Below, piece after piece: positions 50,445 through 63,833 of a stretch of 64,000 nt of DNA. Numbering within the stretch: the first letter of the stretch is position 1; every line of letters begins with the position of its first letter. The translations under genes were made by a program, and so were the position numbers. This stretch comes from Nissolia schottii (Eukaryota > Streptophyta > Magnoliopsida > Fabales > Fabaceae), in the NCBI GenBank assembly GCA_003254905.1, contig QANU01073111.1, positions 1,141,268 through 1,205,267 of the forward strand, given 5' to 3'. The notes under the pieces are model-generated. The model saw only the letters and a list, made by a program, of their open reading frames with translations, was not told the origin of the DNA and made no database searches.

Positions 50445-53400
50445 TCACGAATCATCACAATTCAACCCACAAATTTCCAACACAGGGCCATCTCTTGAAA
50501 CAAATGGGTTGATTCTAACCCACATGAGAGTCAATATGGAGGCCAGCAGGATTGACCAAACCAGCACAATGGTGGGCATCTTATCTTGTTTACCAAGTAA
50601 CCCCTTGAGGAATGGGTAGAGATGGATGATGACCCATAAGGCAAAGAACAATCTACCAAAGAGAGGGCCCCATGAGTCGTACCCGTTGTTGATGGCATCT
50701 GAGACCCCAACCACAACCCCGACAATATTTATGATTAGTAGGGTGGTTGGAGGGATTAATAGTGATGTCCATTTGAAGATATAGAGCTCTGAGAATTCTC
50801 CATCATCAGCTGCTTTTGAGGTGACGGTGAAATTTGTGTTGACACCAGCCAAAACCTTCAGTAAACCCTGGAAGAGGGCAAACAGATGTGAAGAAACGCC
50901 TCCAATCACCCAAAACTGTTCATTCCTCCACCAATCGTCTATACCAACACCACCCCATTGCATCTCAAGGATGCCAGTTGCTGCAATGGATATGAAGAGG
51001 GCCATGAACACAAGACTTGCATAGTTGCTAATCTGCATATTGAGACAGAAAAATGCATGTTAGAAACAATGACGCAATAACATGCAAAGTCATTTACCTT
51101 CAAAATAACTTAAGTACTAACAAAAGTCAAAGCCACTGCAACGGGTTTACCTAGCAGAATCTAATTGTTTCGAAAGGCCAAAAACATTTTCATAGTTTCT
51201 AGTTCAGTAAAAATTATACTTTCAAAGACCTCACAAGTGAAAAGGAACAAAACCACTGTTTGTCTACAGATAGTAAATAAAACTCAAACTCTGGCATATA
51301 AAAAATGAATCTAACAAAAACAAGCAACACATTTTCTTGTTTCTTAATTCTCTTGTTACGTCAAGCAGAATTCCATAGGGATTTCATTTTCACTTACAGA
51401 CTAAATAGATTATTCACAAGCATACCTCAGGTACAATAAACTTTCCAGTCAGAAGACATATGGCGGGCAGAGTACAGTAGACGAGCAATGGGAGAGAGGT
51501 CCAAGGATATACAACTGAATTTATGTACGAAAATCGTTCCAAAAACTTCAACCCACCACCATAGCCATACCAGATTGGACAATGTCTGCTAAAAAAAATC
51601 TCAACAGATCCAAGAGCCCACCGAAGAACCTGGTGCAGACGATCTGAAAGGTTGATAGGTGCTGATCCCTTGAATGCAGGCCTTTTAGGAATGCAATACA
51701 CAGACCGCCATCCATGGCAATGCATTTTAAATCCAGTCAAGATATCCTCTGTCACAGAACCATATATCCACCCAACCTGGTGATGAGCCAAAAATTGAAA
51801 GCAAAAAAAAGGAAGAAATGTGAGAACTAGAAAATAATAGTTTTCCAAAAATTATAAGCAGTCTCTTTCATCAATACTTACTTCTTTTCCCCATTCAGTT
51901 TTGTCTTCATAACCACAGCTAATGACTTGGATGGCTTCTTTTAAAAGTGATGCAGGGCTCACGTCTGCTGTAACTCCACCATCTTCCAAAAGTGTGGAGG
52001 CTACAAACACAGGGGACTGTCCAAACCTCTTCTCCAACTTCATTTGAGTCAAATTGGATGACTTCTCCGCATTGGATCCTGCAACAGAATCTATTTCATG
52101 TAAACTAACCAGGAATTTTCTTAGTCTGTGTGCTTTAATTTTGTAATAACAGTTGCAAGACACAATAATACCTTCAATCCCCTCAATATTTTCAAGTGCA
52201 TGTATTTGCTTTGATGCTTCTCTGTGCTTCACCTTCTTTTTCTCCTTCTTGTTGTTTGCATTCTTTTTCTTTCGAGAGCCACAACATAGGCAGCACCATT
52301 TTGGCCAACAATTACAGGTTTTGCTTGGGGGCTTCTTCTTCACAGGTGCGTCTTTTCCATAAAGTGCCTGCCTTCTGAAAACACATCCAGTTCCAACATA
52401 AATAGGTCCTTGTAATCCATCCAATCCTTTCATGTTGATCTGTTTCGAATTGGGGAGTTAGTACCAAGCATATTAAAGTAGCAAAAAAGAAAAATATCCA
52501 AACAAGAAACATAAAACTTACATCAAAAAATACAACATTCCGATTTGAGTATCGATCATGCCGATCAATCCCATCAAATCTTTGAGGAAATTGTACATAG
52601 CAAACCTTCTTCCCAACTTGGGGGTCCATCATAAAGCACATAGCTTCTCTAAGTGCCTTGCTATTGTTAATGTAGTGATCACAATCAACATTCAGAAGAT
52701 AAGGTGCGTTTGAGATAATTGCAGACACCCGTACCTGCAAATATTATCATTATCACAAAAATGCATATCATTTAAGAATTAAGATCACTGAATAATCAGT
52801 TGCCTTAAACCTTAACGCCCGCGCGGGGGACTTGAGACCTACCAGAGAATTCATTGCCCCAGCCTTTTTGTGGTGATCAAAGCCTGGCCTCTTTTCTCGA
52901 GAAACATAAACTAAGCGAGGTAACTCATTTCCTTCAATATCACGAACACCATCTTGACCAAGGAACACCTGTAAAAAGCAAGGCAGAAAATAAAATAAAA
53001 GGTTACTGTTTACAATTTAGCATCACATAAAATAAGAACACTGTTGGGAGAAAGCAAAGATCATCTTACTTGAATCATGCCAGGATGATCCCTCACATTA
53101 TTTCCAGGCCAAGGAGTCCCATCCTGCATGGTCCATCCATCCTCAGGAACCTTTTGTGCAGTCGCCACCAAACTGTTTATTCTCACCTTAAATTCTTCAT
53201 AATCTCTCTGAAACAGCAAAAGGATAAAAGAGTAAAAAGACCATTAGTATCAAATGTCCTAATGTTCTTCGTTCAAATTTTTTTCCTTAATATTTCAGTT
53301 TGTTAATATCAGCCCCCTTGAATTTACCTATTGCATTCAGTGTTGCTCTTGATGTGATATTCCATCCAAACAATTAAGTTAAACGATAGTGTGCCAAAAC

Positions 53401-56400
53401 ACTTTTAGATAGAAATTTTTTTCAATGTGACATGTCACCATTTACAAAACAATTTTGGATGAAGGTTCACTATATAGACAACATTGAATACAACTGATAA
53501 ATAGAGGAGCTAAAATGAACAAATTAAAAAACTAGAAAACAATATAAATAATAAAAATGAACATATATATAATGGAAAAAAGTGCAAGCAGGCAAAAATT
53601 TAAAACCTTCATTGCTCTTCTTTCCCGGACAAATGCTGGATGTACTTTATTTTTTAGATAATCCATCTTCTCGTTGAAATACCACTCTGGGGCACGGGGC
53701 TCAATATTGTATTTTTTACAAAATGGTACCCATCTCCTCGCAAACTCAGATGTCTCAGAAAGTGCTTCAAAAGTAAGCATGGCAGCACCATCATCTGAGA
53801 CATAGCATGCAACTTTATCTACTGGGTAATCAACTGAAAGAATAGATAGAACAGTGTTTGCTGTTATCAAGGGAGGTTCTTTCATGGGATCAACTGTACT
53901 GACAAAGACATCTACGTTGGACAACTCAGACGGCTTCCCTTCTTTTTCATACCTGCAGCCGTGTAACAACCAAGTATTGAGGCAACAAACTTTGGAATTT
54001 GAACATAAAAAATAGAACGAGAAAAATATTAATAATATTAGACGTGTTATAAATACTGAAATAAAATCAAGAAGCGAAAAGCAACAGATGCAGCAGCCTG
54101 GATTACCTCAGCGATAGACGATCAAGGTATGTTTCTCGCTCTATCGGATACCATTTTGGAAACTGATCCATTATCCACGATACAGCAAACCATATTTCAC
54201 AGATGACTGATGTCAACCATAAGCCATATGCATCATCAACTGGGTGGAGAATTCTATAATGAAAGAAAAGCCCAAGAACAACAAGGCGGAGTATTATAAT
54301 AATTCTGTATGGATTTATCTTGCTTGAACGGATAGGTAACTTCCGAGAAAGTGGCTGCCTGCTTTCATCCATCCTGATAGAAAATATTGAAGCAGGAAAA
54401 TGTTTAAAATAAAACCCAAAAAATAAAAATATGACCAATATTAAAACAATAAAATTTCCATTTTAAATAGACTTCTAAACAACCCCACTGCAATGCCTAA
54501 CCACTTAGTTTACATACCTAGAGCTTTTTGATTGGTTTATAGTTAAGTAGCTTGTTAAATTTAAAAGGTTGAAATCATATTTTACTTGAGATGGCTCATG
54601 AGCCAGCTTAGGCTTGTCAGTTTTTGTGCAAGCTGAGCTAGAGCCTAAACATTGGGCTTGTCTGTTAACGAGCCAAGTGTGAGTTTTGCTAAGCCCGGCT
54701 CAATTCGGCTCACTTCCATCCCTACCACTTACAAAAAATTACAGAGTGCTCAGCTAAGGCATACAAATGTATGCTCTTTAAAAATGGTTTGCCACCATAT
54801 AATACTAAAGCAATGAAGCACTCTTTGATTTCAACTCCAATCATCAAACACAAGCATAATTTAGGAAGGTAAAAGGGAGCAAGGGCATGAGAGTTACATG
54901 GGCAATTCAGGGTCGTCCAAATCATCACAAAAATTCCCACCATTGTTTTTCCCTTCATGCTTCACCACCTGAAGTTTGTCATTCTGCCTTTTCTTCCATT
55001 CTTCCAGCCGATCTTTCCAAGCCACACTTCCATACCCATAAACTGCAATATCTTTCTTTGGAACCATTGGCCTGGGTTGCACTAAGACAACAGAAGCACC
55101 GGGGTCACAACATATACAGATACATGAAGTGTAGACAAAATTACTGAAACAGTTGACCAATACATACATGGAATAGACGGATCGGAATAAGGCATGGGAT
55201 GAACTCTGTTTCCATTGTTCATAAATGGGGGAACAATTAGAGCATGTCGATCAGAAGATATCTCAGGATCCTACAAAGAATAAAAGCAGTATTTTATATG
55301 AATAGTTGTTACTACTAGGCAGTAATGCAAATTGAACTGAAGGAAAATCACAAATATCGAAAGGACATTTGGCAAATATACCTCTTCTCCATAAGTCAAG
55401 AGTGGGATTTCAGGATTGAGAGGAGGCGAGTCATGTTCCAAATTTGTGGGGATGCCAGATATATTAGAATTACCACGTCCAGTGTTAAGACGACCAGAAA
55501 GCATTGTATCTGAAGTTGTTTGCAGGCCCAAAGCATTAGGATGCCCATAATCAAACTCATTGTCTAAATCATCAAGATCATCCTCATCTTCATCACCTTC
55601 AACCCTGGGACTACCTGCAATTCATTGATTGGTTAGAGCATGCTATATAGACTATAGTAAAGGTGAGTATCAGAAGTCAATGATATAAAAACAATCTCAC
55701 CTTTGATGCGTTTGTATCTTGTCTTGCACTGTGGACATGCTTGATTCCCTTCTCGCCTTTCATACTCATAGCAAGTCCGACAAACAGGGAAAGCACACTC
55801 ATTGCAGGCAACAAAGGGCTCCCCATCCTCTGTAATCTCTATCTCATCCTCACAGATCTGACATATCTGCCCACTCAATTCTTGGACAGACTTAATCTGA
55901 TAAGAACCAAAGCAGAAAAAGGCAGTGTTATTGGCTTTGAGAGTATTCTATGTGTGAAACTTTTGAGAAAACTAAGAGGCAATGGTGCATAAGCATGACC
56001 TGCCCACCGATATCAGGACAAGCCATGAGGTTATGAAATTACCATAGGCATCTCAAAGTCTGCTATTCAACTAATTTGTACACTGTGTAAGCAAGTGAAT
56101 TAAAGATGTCTGACCCTGAGGCTTAACTCTGTTCTATAAATTTACAAATATTACCCCTTCATCAATTACTTACTTCTTTACAAATGTACAAATTTTATCC
56201 TCACTATTTTATATATTTTATATATCATCATTAAAAATATTATCATCAAGAAAATTTATCATTAGTTATTTTAACTACTGACATGTAATGGAAATGGTAT
56301 TTCTGAAATTTCACAGTTACTGACTGCTAAGTGCTAAGTGCTAAGTGCTAAGTGAAACCAAAAAAGCACATCAGAAATGTTAAGGAATCCAAGATGCCAG

Positions 56401-57414
56401 ACCAAGCATGACAATCCATGTGCCCAGGCATCTAATAGCTGTATGCCAAAGGCCTTCTATATGATACAGCTTGCCAATAAGATTCGGCAACAATAGGATT
56501 CTATCCTATCAAAAAGTCAAAAATTCCAGCACTGCCTCTGTTACAAAGAGGAGTTTGACAGAAAGACAGAGAAAGAGACATTTCAGTTTTCATACTCCTT
56601 ATTGATCTCTTGTACGCATATAAAACGTAACCCTGCAAATCTCCTCATATCATATGTGACAAGGTATAGCAATTGATCCACCCTTGCCAGTCATATCATA
56701 TGTAACATAATTCCAATAAATGCGTATGCCCTGTAGTGCACTTGACACCATATAAGTATCAAACTGTAACGCAAACAATTTAATCTGAGTTTTAACTCCG
56801 AGATAATCCATAATTCTGAACTCTAATTTTCAAGAGCAGAAACTCGAAAGCAATTATGTTTATTGCCAACAGTTTATGGGGTAAATAATATTCAGAATTC
56901 AACACTTGAAAGTATTAGGTGTAGCGTGACTCTTATCCCCAATACTGGCTACCAAAATGGAGCGTGACTCTTATCCTCATCTAATTTAATGAAGGCATAA
57001 AGACAAAAAAGGCGAAGGTGAGCACCGAAAGCTCATCAGAACTCAAAACTTTTGTCTGAAGCATTTGTTGCCACCGAAGAAAATCCAAAGGCATAAACAC
57101 CGACAGTGAAGAAAATGAAAAATGAAAAATGAAAAATAATAAAAAAAAACAAAACTTAAATGGAAAATCTGCGAGTATCAGCAGAGATCAGACCAAAATA
57201 GACACAGATTAGGCGAAGAAACAGAGCTGAAAACCCTATTATTGATATCAACGTTACAGAAAGAACGGGGAATAATAAAATGGAAAAAAAAAAGTGATGA
57301 GATGAAAAAAAAAATGGTGGGGGGGAGATTTACCCGTGCATTCTCATCGGCATTGATGAGCACGAACTCGTTCCTGTTGTGGGAACCAGCAACGAGTCTA
57401 CCTCCCGTGTGCAT
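50445..57414 (-). CDS. CESA6: Cellulose synthase A catalytic subunit, CESA6-like (primary wall)
   Basis: Fourteen exons, high to low: 57414-57334, 55896-55701, 55614-55382, 55270-55168, 55081-54898, 54373-54107, 53952-53607, 53207-53070, 52968-52843, 52734-52522, 52439-52172, 52078-51882, 51776-51426, 51032-50445. They join in frame to 1096 residues with GT-AG borders, the usual length for the CESA2/5/6/9 clade. The protein makes beta-1,4-glucan from UDP-glucose at the plasma membrane as part of the rosette complex. A RING-type zinc finger starts at C39 (CQIC, then CxxC pairs to about residue 84). Two transmembrane helices lie near 270-320. Catalytic motifs are DDG 408-410, DCD 575-577, TED 793-795 and QVLRW 833-837. 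A plant-specific variable Cys/Lys-rich region ([11 protein letters not shown]) lies near 670-690, and about six C-terminal transmembrane helices follow. The N-terminus [20 protein letters not shown] is typical of CESA6. The start was chosen at 57414 to match family N-termini; an ATG 21 bases upstream adds MKNSEGV. All motifs are intact. Confidence 0.97.
54590..54720. repeat. Dispersed repeat in CESA intron 5
   Basis: The stretch is rich in GAGCC/GGCTC, with cgagccaagtgtgagttttg then aagcccggctcaattcggctcacttccatcccta at its right edge. This resembles the terminus of old hAT-like plant repeats. Non-coding. Confidence 0.5.
56325..56354 (+). repeat. Minisatellite (tgctaag)4 in CESA intron 1
   Basis: Four perfect 7-bp units tgctaag followed by tg. 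The host intron 55897-57333 is the longest of the gene. Confidence 0.95.
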
Positions 57415-57659
57415 CACTCCCTCGCTGTTCTTCAAACCCTCTCTTTCAGATCAACCTAAACCCCTCACCAACCACAAAAATTAAAAAACACACCAATGCC
57501 GCTCTCACTGAAAGAAGATCCACTTCTGCACTGCGGAAGAAGGCTCACACATATAGGGAAAACCGAAACGGATCCGAAAACGAGTGTGTTGTTCTTGCGA
57601 TATTGTAACTGTGAAAAGGGGAGGGGAACAATAAAGGGTGGTGATTGTACTTGATTCCT

Positions 57660-57990
57660 TGAGAAGCCAAGTCTCGTCCACCTCCTCTGTAACCAGGCTG
57701 GTCCAAATCTATGGCTGAGTATAGAGAGAGAAAAGAAATGAAGAGAGAGAGAGAGTGGAATAAAGTAAGAAGATAGTGAGTGTGTGGAAACGGGGACGCG
57801 TAATTGAGAAGGAGGTACGGACAGAGAGAGAGAGAGAGAATCAACGCTATAGAGAGAGACTATTAAAAAAAAAGGGGAAAACTAAAATAAAAATTAAATA
57901 TAGAGAGGGGGAAGGAGGGAGTGATGTAAGGTGGGGCCCGGGGGTGGCGATGGGCTTTGCCCCCCACCGGAGTTTGGTGAAAACTTTAAT
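57660..57990 (-). promoter_or_regulatory. CESA leader and proximal promoter, CT-rich
   Basis: On the minus strand this is rich in CT/TC runs (several GAGAGA tracts on the plus strand near 57735-57755, 57820-57860 and 57900), a common feature of plant 5' UTRs and initiator regions. A transcription start cannot be placed from sequence alone. Confidence 0.5.
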
Positions 57991-60022
57991 TATTCCCCAC
58001 CTTGTTCCTTGGTATATACTGTCTTTCTATTCCAGAAAAATCAAAAGTGAAATTGTAGGTATTTAATTTAATTTCGGAGCTGAAAAATAAAAATGACATT
58101 CGTCGGCAGGCTGTGATGCGTTGTGGAATGGAGAAGCCTGAGTTGAGTGAGTGGGTAGGACCATGTCCAAAAGGTTTGGGTGTGTTTGTGGCTGAAACGA
58201 GAGAAAAGAAAGAGACTTGCAATGCACTGAAGTGGGGTGTGTCTGGGCTGGCAAGTAGGATCTGCTCACGCGGCGTAGATTATGTCTTTCAAATTTTTCA
58301 CAAGGTACTTACTTCCCCCTTCTTGTAGCGCAGTGTTGTATGTATATAGTATATGTATCATGTATGCATGCATGTACAGTTTACTTTTTATAATTTTAGG
58401 CATTTTTGCTGGATACGCTACTACTAGCGTTTTAGCTGTACGGACCCCAGCTGGACTGTGATAATAAAGTGTTGACTGTGCCTGTGTCCATTTTATAGGA
58501 CTCGGACCCTCCTCTTATTTGCTTTCCAGATCTGAAAGTCCTGGTTAATTATGGTTCGTACCCGACAAATTATGCATTCACTTCCATGATTGGAAAATTT
58601 ATCTTTCTAACAATTATTTTTTAAGGCTTTTGAAGTTCTTTAAAACAATTTTTTTTCCAATCGTACCATTTTTTAAAATTTTGATTATTATGATTTTTCA
58701 TTTCACAATTCACTTTAATTTTAAATTTGAAGTTAGGGTTGTTATATAGGTCAATCTTACCAATTTAACCTGTGGGTTAAATGAATCAGATATAAATGAT
58801 TTTTACTATTTTTAGATGCGGATAATTGATTAGTTTATTAATTATACCTATTTTAACAGTAAACGGTCTAATTAGGGTCAACGGTTAAATAACTTGGGTT
58901 AAATGAACTTTTATTATTTGTGGACAAAATTTTATACATTTAATCCATTGATTAAGTAACGAGCTGTCAGACTCATTTTGACAATCCTATTTAAAGCTTA
59001 GTAAAAATCATTAGAAAAATATATTTATTTATTTTTAACAAAGAATATTAGTTATAACAAACTTTTTCTTTTCTCTTTCTAACCATGGATTAATTATTTT
59101 TTTTATATCCACGGTCTATACTTTTTTTTTAATTTGGTCAAATAAGTACAAGAAATTTATATAAACGTTACATTTCATTAAAAAAAAATTATTTATGGTT
59201 ACACCTTGTTATTAATTACACTTTAAAATGTGTGTTTTTAAATGTATTAGACAACATTTTTTTTAATCAAAAACTATACTTCATAATACTTAAGATCACA
59301 TTCAATTATGCTACCCAATTAATGTGATTTAACTTTAAAAATATAAATTTTGTTAAAAGTGTAGTTTACCTTATAGTGTATTATGAAGCTAATGTTATAA
59401 TTTGTTGAATTGAGAATAGCTTTAGGCATGAAATGTAGTTGATTAAACAAAAAAAAGTGATCCAGTGAACAAATATAAGTTATTGCCCAACATAGATGTT
59501 TGTGTAGTGGTAAAGGCATTATGCAATTTTAAGAGGAGAGAATTTTGTTAATTTCTTTGAAAAAAGAAAAACACTAATCAAGAGGAGTGTAACCACATCC
59601 AAAATAATTACTCTTATTCATTATTAATATGATTGGGGATAGTTTGGATAGAAAGAAAAAAAAAACCCTCAAACTTTCTTGGTATATATACCAGTCTAAA
59701 TGAAAACTGTTTTGTGTTCTTAGAAAGGGGGAGGGGGCACAACGTTTTGCCTCCCCTCTTCAATCTTAAAATAATGACCAAACAATTTTTAGTTGTAACT
59801 ATTACTTGACTAATTCTCTCAACACTACCTCATTTCCTAGCTTAAGCTATCTTACTTATATCTACGTATTCTTTATTTTATCGAATGGGTAAACATATAA
59901 TAGCACGCATATATAAACATTGACTCAAAAAAGAAATGACACAAAACAAATATTAGAATACCAGAAATTTACTAGAAAATTAAGTATACATGCAAATAGT
60001 CATTGACTCCAGCATGCCATCG

Positions 60023-60054
60023 TAACATGATAACATGATAACATGATAACATGA
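60023..60054 (+). repeat. Tandem repeat (taacatga)4
   Basis: Four perfect 8-bp units in a row, followed by tgaa. Confidence 0.95.
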
Positions 60055-61127
60055 TGAACGTACATGATATGATACCTTCAAATTCTATTGAACAATAAAA
60101 TGGTGCATTTGAGAAGCGAATATCTGCGGGCGAGGCATGTGAAGAAAAAGCTTAACTAAATGCCACTTGACATAATTAATGGTTGATGCTTTGAGTTACA
60201 TCATATTTCATTGCTGTTTAGAGACAGAAATAAAAAATCCAAAAGTGAAAAATTAACATCAAATTGATTATAATTAAATAATAAAGATAACATAAAATTA
60301 TAGGTGTTTTAATTTGTTAAAAATATCATTTTTATATTATAAAGTTTCATAAATAGCAAATATATATATATATACCAGGCAGAGGAATAAAATATACTTG
60401 GGCCTCTTTTAAAGTGGAACACCAATGTTACATTCCGCCTCTATTAATTTCGTAACTTGCTACTTGATTGTCAACGCGCTTAATTCATTTCCTTCATTAT
60501 GAAACCTTCAATTTGAGTTTCAAACTTTTACTTTCTCCAACATTGAACTGTAAAGGCAGGAGGGGCTTCAGAATGCAGCCAAACAGCTAGTTAATTTCCT
60601 TCCAAAATAAAGATTTAAAGCTAGGTTATTCCCCATTTAGTCCTTTAAAATAAGTTACTGAGTGAAAGTAATTTATTAATAACCAATATCTAATCTTAAC
60701 ATTGATTTATTGTGTTTTATGTTTATAGTAACTTATTTTCTATTTTAAAAAATTTCTCCAATTCTTTTTTTAAAATAAAACAATAAAAATTACTTAATTC
60801 AAATAAGAAAAATAGATTAGTTGATAAAGGGTTTGTTATTTTAAACATTCTTCATGTATTTATCTTTGAAAAAAAAAATTATTAACAAGCAAGGCAAGTT
60901 GATACATTAATGTTATATAATTTTATGTTAATAACATAAAATATTTGCTTATATTAAAAAAAAAAGAAGAAGAAGATAAAGTTACGTAGGGTCTCCATTC
61001 TCCATCGCGATTTGTGAACATTATTTACCAGTAACAACTTAAAATAAAATCCCCTCATGAAAACAAGATTAAATCTTAATCAGCCCCTTTTGTGTGACAC
61101 AGAGGGAAAAGAGCCCATAGATAATTT

Positions 61128-61577
61128 AGGGGTGAACATGGGTAGGGTCGGGTTGGACCAGACCCATGTCACCGATACGACCCGCCTATCAGCGGGTGGC
61201 TCGAGTCGGGTAAAATTAACATTTTTTTACGGGTATCTGTCAGACTCGTTTGAGTCAGGTCAGGTTAGGCAGGTCGACAGGTGACTCGCCCTCCCTTTTT
61301 AAAAAAAAATTCAAATTTTTTTAAAATTCATTTTTTAATAAAAAATTATTATTTTTTTAAAAATAAATACCTATTTTTTAAATTAAAAAATATATTTTTT
61401 TAATTTAAAAATAACCATATTTTAACTATTAAAAATTAAAAGTAATATATATAAACAGGTCAAAGAGTTAAGTTGAGAAATAGAAACCTGAGACTCAATC
61501 CATATAATATGACGAATTCATTAAATTCGATCCGTTGATCCAACTCAACCCAACTTGATATAACACATGTTCACGAC
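61128..61577. mobile_element. Fold-back element with gtgaacatg ends
   Basis: The left end ggggtgaacatgggtagggtcgg and the right end cccaacttgatataacacatgttcacgac are inverse near the termini (GTGAACATG / CATGTTCAC). The left arm is rich in GGGTCGGGT-like sequence, the middle is A/T runs. A short open reading frame across its left arm is a by-product. It looks like a non-autonomous hAT-type element of about 0.45 kb. Confidence 0.6.
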
Positions 61578-62342
61578 TATATAACCGGGTTAAGCAGTGT
61601 AGAAGTGCTGTTAATCACAATATGACACGCTAAAAAGCACGTGAGGTGGGAAGGCCCCAGGAACAATGGAGCAAGTTCGAAGCGGTGTGGGACATGCGGG
61701 ACCCACCTTGACCCAAAATATTCATAATATAGGGTTGTGGGGACCACAGGAACAAGAGGCTACAGCTGGCGATGGCGTTCGCTTGTGTTGGTAGAAAGTG
61801 AACTGTGAACTACACGACGCCCTCGAACAGTAACAGTGAATAATGATTACAGCCCAAATCTAAAGACAGAGAATTAAAAAATAAGGTTCTTGTTACGTAC
61901 CCAAGTTGTTTTTATAAAAGCATTAGTATTATTTTTGCATTTTGACGTTTATAATTTATTTTTAAATTAAAATAATAAATAATTAAAATTAATAATATAC
62001 CTAATTAATTTTTAATTATAAATAATCACAAGATATTAATATCTTAAATTTTGGCGGACATTGAAGTAAAGATAAATAAAAAGGAAAAATTGAAGGACAG
62101 ATCTTAAATAATTGGACACGTTGAATCAATGGGGCCATTCAAATTTAGCATCAACATCAAAGGAACACAGCCTAGTGCCAGTTCATAACCATTTGCAACA
62201 ACCTATATTTTTCTCTCTCCTTCTTCCCTTTCTTACTTTTGGTACGTGGTTTTTGGTTCACCGTTTTTCTGTTTTTTTTTTTTTTCTCCAAATACAACCC
62301 TTCTAAACACAGATTCAGACTGAAGTTTTTAACTTTCCTTGG

Positions 62343-62390
62343 TTATGTAAAGGGTTTGTTGNCCGTAACAGTTATGTAAAGGGTTTGTTG
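62343..62390 (+). repeat. Direct repeat around one unresolved base
   Basis: ttatgtaaagggtttgttg occurs immediately before the N at 62362 and again about ten bases after it. This is most simply a sequencing or assembly join problem rather than biology. Confidence 0.8.
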
Positions 62391-63690
62391 GTTTTTCTCT
62401 TTGGTTTGGTACATTTTACTCACGAGCTGGTCAAAATCTATTTAGATAATACTAACCACTACTTGTCTAATTCATTTTTATGCCTCCCGAAAGTGTCGGT
62501 GCTCTATTTCTCTCTCTCTCTCTCTGTCATTTTCCCTACCTGTTCCCTACATTTTTTGTTTTTTCTTAATAATGATTTAATATAACAAGGAAATAGTTTC
62601 TTGAAATATATAACTTGAAAACCTGCAATTAGTAATTTTTAATTACTAAAATATAATATATATTAAATATTATTTATTTATGTTTTAAATTTTAAACGTA
62701 ATTATTATAAAGTTCATATTGACTTTTATTTGAGAGAGACACAAAATTTTGTGTCCCGCGTGATTCTAGCACTCTCAATAGATAAAAATAGGTACGATAG
62801 TGTAAAAAAAAAAAGCATTATTATCAACGAAATATAAATTAAATTATTGTCAGATATTAGGAAAATAAAAACGTGTGATTAACTTGTATTCCATGCTCAG
62901 CAAATAGTATTCATGAATCATGCCATAATAAGGTTCACAAAAACAAATCGATTTAAAAACCTAACTAATTCGTTAGGCGTGTTCATTCTAAAATTTATTT
63001 ATATTTTAATTTTTAAGTTATATTAACATAAAAGGATAAACTTATGTAAGATACGATCATGATGACGATAATTAATGACAATAACCACCACTATTATTAT
63101 TGTCATAAGAGGTAGGCCATATGTTACCAGTACAAGAGAATCCATCTTGCAGAGAAAAAGTGACAATGTGGCCATAAAGCAATCATCATAGCGATAACAA
63201 AATTAGTTTAAAATAAAATTGGTTTGACTATTTCATGGAGAAAAAGAAAGCCGATGAAAAGTAATTTATTTAATTAACTCCTCCTGCTAACGTTTAGCCA
63301 CAACCTAGAAGAGCAATTGAACGTTACTTGGCATCCAAACACGATTGATTGAACATGAAGCACATGGGGGTGGCTCATTGCCGGCCCAAAAATATTCACG
63401 CGTATATGGATAACTAAATAAACAATAGTGTAAAAGATTAGAGTGGTTCGCACCCTCATAGAAAACAATCGTGTAGCACACTGGTTGGATAACCAAAAAA
63501 ATTTTAGAGCTTAGTTTCACATTTTCACACTGTAATTTCTCAAAAGATCACAGGTGTAATACACGTTTTTACTCTTTTGCCCCTGTGGGTAGAACTAATT
63601 ACTAAAATACCCTCGTTTTGAAACATTTAACCAAAATATCTCTGTTTGTGCTGACCTGGACTCTGCGGACCGCGTGGAAGTCCACGTCAG

Positions 63691-63833
63691 ATTCGCCAAC
63701 ACGGTTGGCGAATTTAGGTTGAATTCGCCAACGCGGTTGGCGAATTTAGCACAAACGTAAATGCATAAATGTAACTAAATTCGCCAACACGGTAGGCGAA
63801 TTCAACATGAATTCGCCAACAGAGTTGGCGAAT
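63691..63833. repeat. Cluster of four short palindromes, attcgccaac-N3-gttggcgaat
   Basis: Units: 63691-63713 (10-bp arms, perfect, loop acg); 63722-63746 (11-bp arms, perfect, loop gcg); 63778-63802 (11-bp arms, one mismatch, loop acg); 63810-63833 (10-bp arms, perfect, loop aga). Spacing between starts is 31, 56 and 32 bases. Flanking DNA also carries cacgtgg/ccacgt motifs (near 63670 and 63840). Nothing else in the window resembles it. The origin is unknown. It may be the edge of an element that continues past the window. Confidence 0.85.

Larger units (their letters stand above)
58000..63640. other. Gene-poor distal region
   Basis: No supported gene. Contents seen: AT-rich spacer; an 8-bp tandem repeat at 60023-60054; a fold-back repeat at about 61128-61577; and a stretch 61600-62350 of higher complexity with a T-run and TCTC tracts near 62510, which could be the start of an unseen gene's promoter. 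I could not find coding exons after it. Confidence 0.5.

Noticed and set aside
60023-60054. Regular repeat considered as a CRISPR-like array
   Set aside because: Units are contiguous 8-bp copies without spacers. This is a simple tandem repeat in plant DNA.
61057-61284. 75-codon plus-strand frame
   Set aside because: It runs across the left arm of the fold-back repeat at 61128-61577. Its composition reflects the GGGTCGGGT-like repeat.
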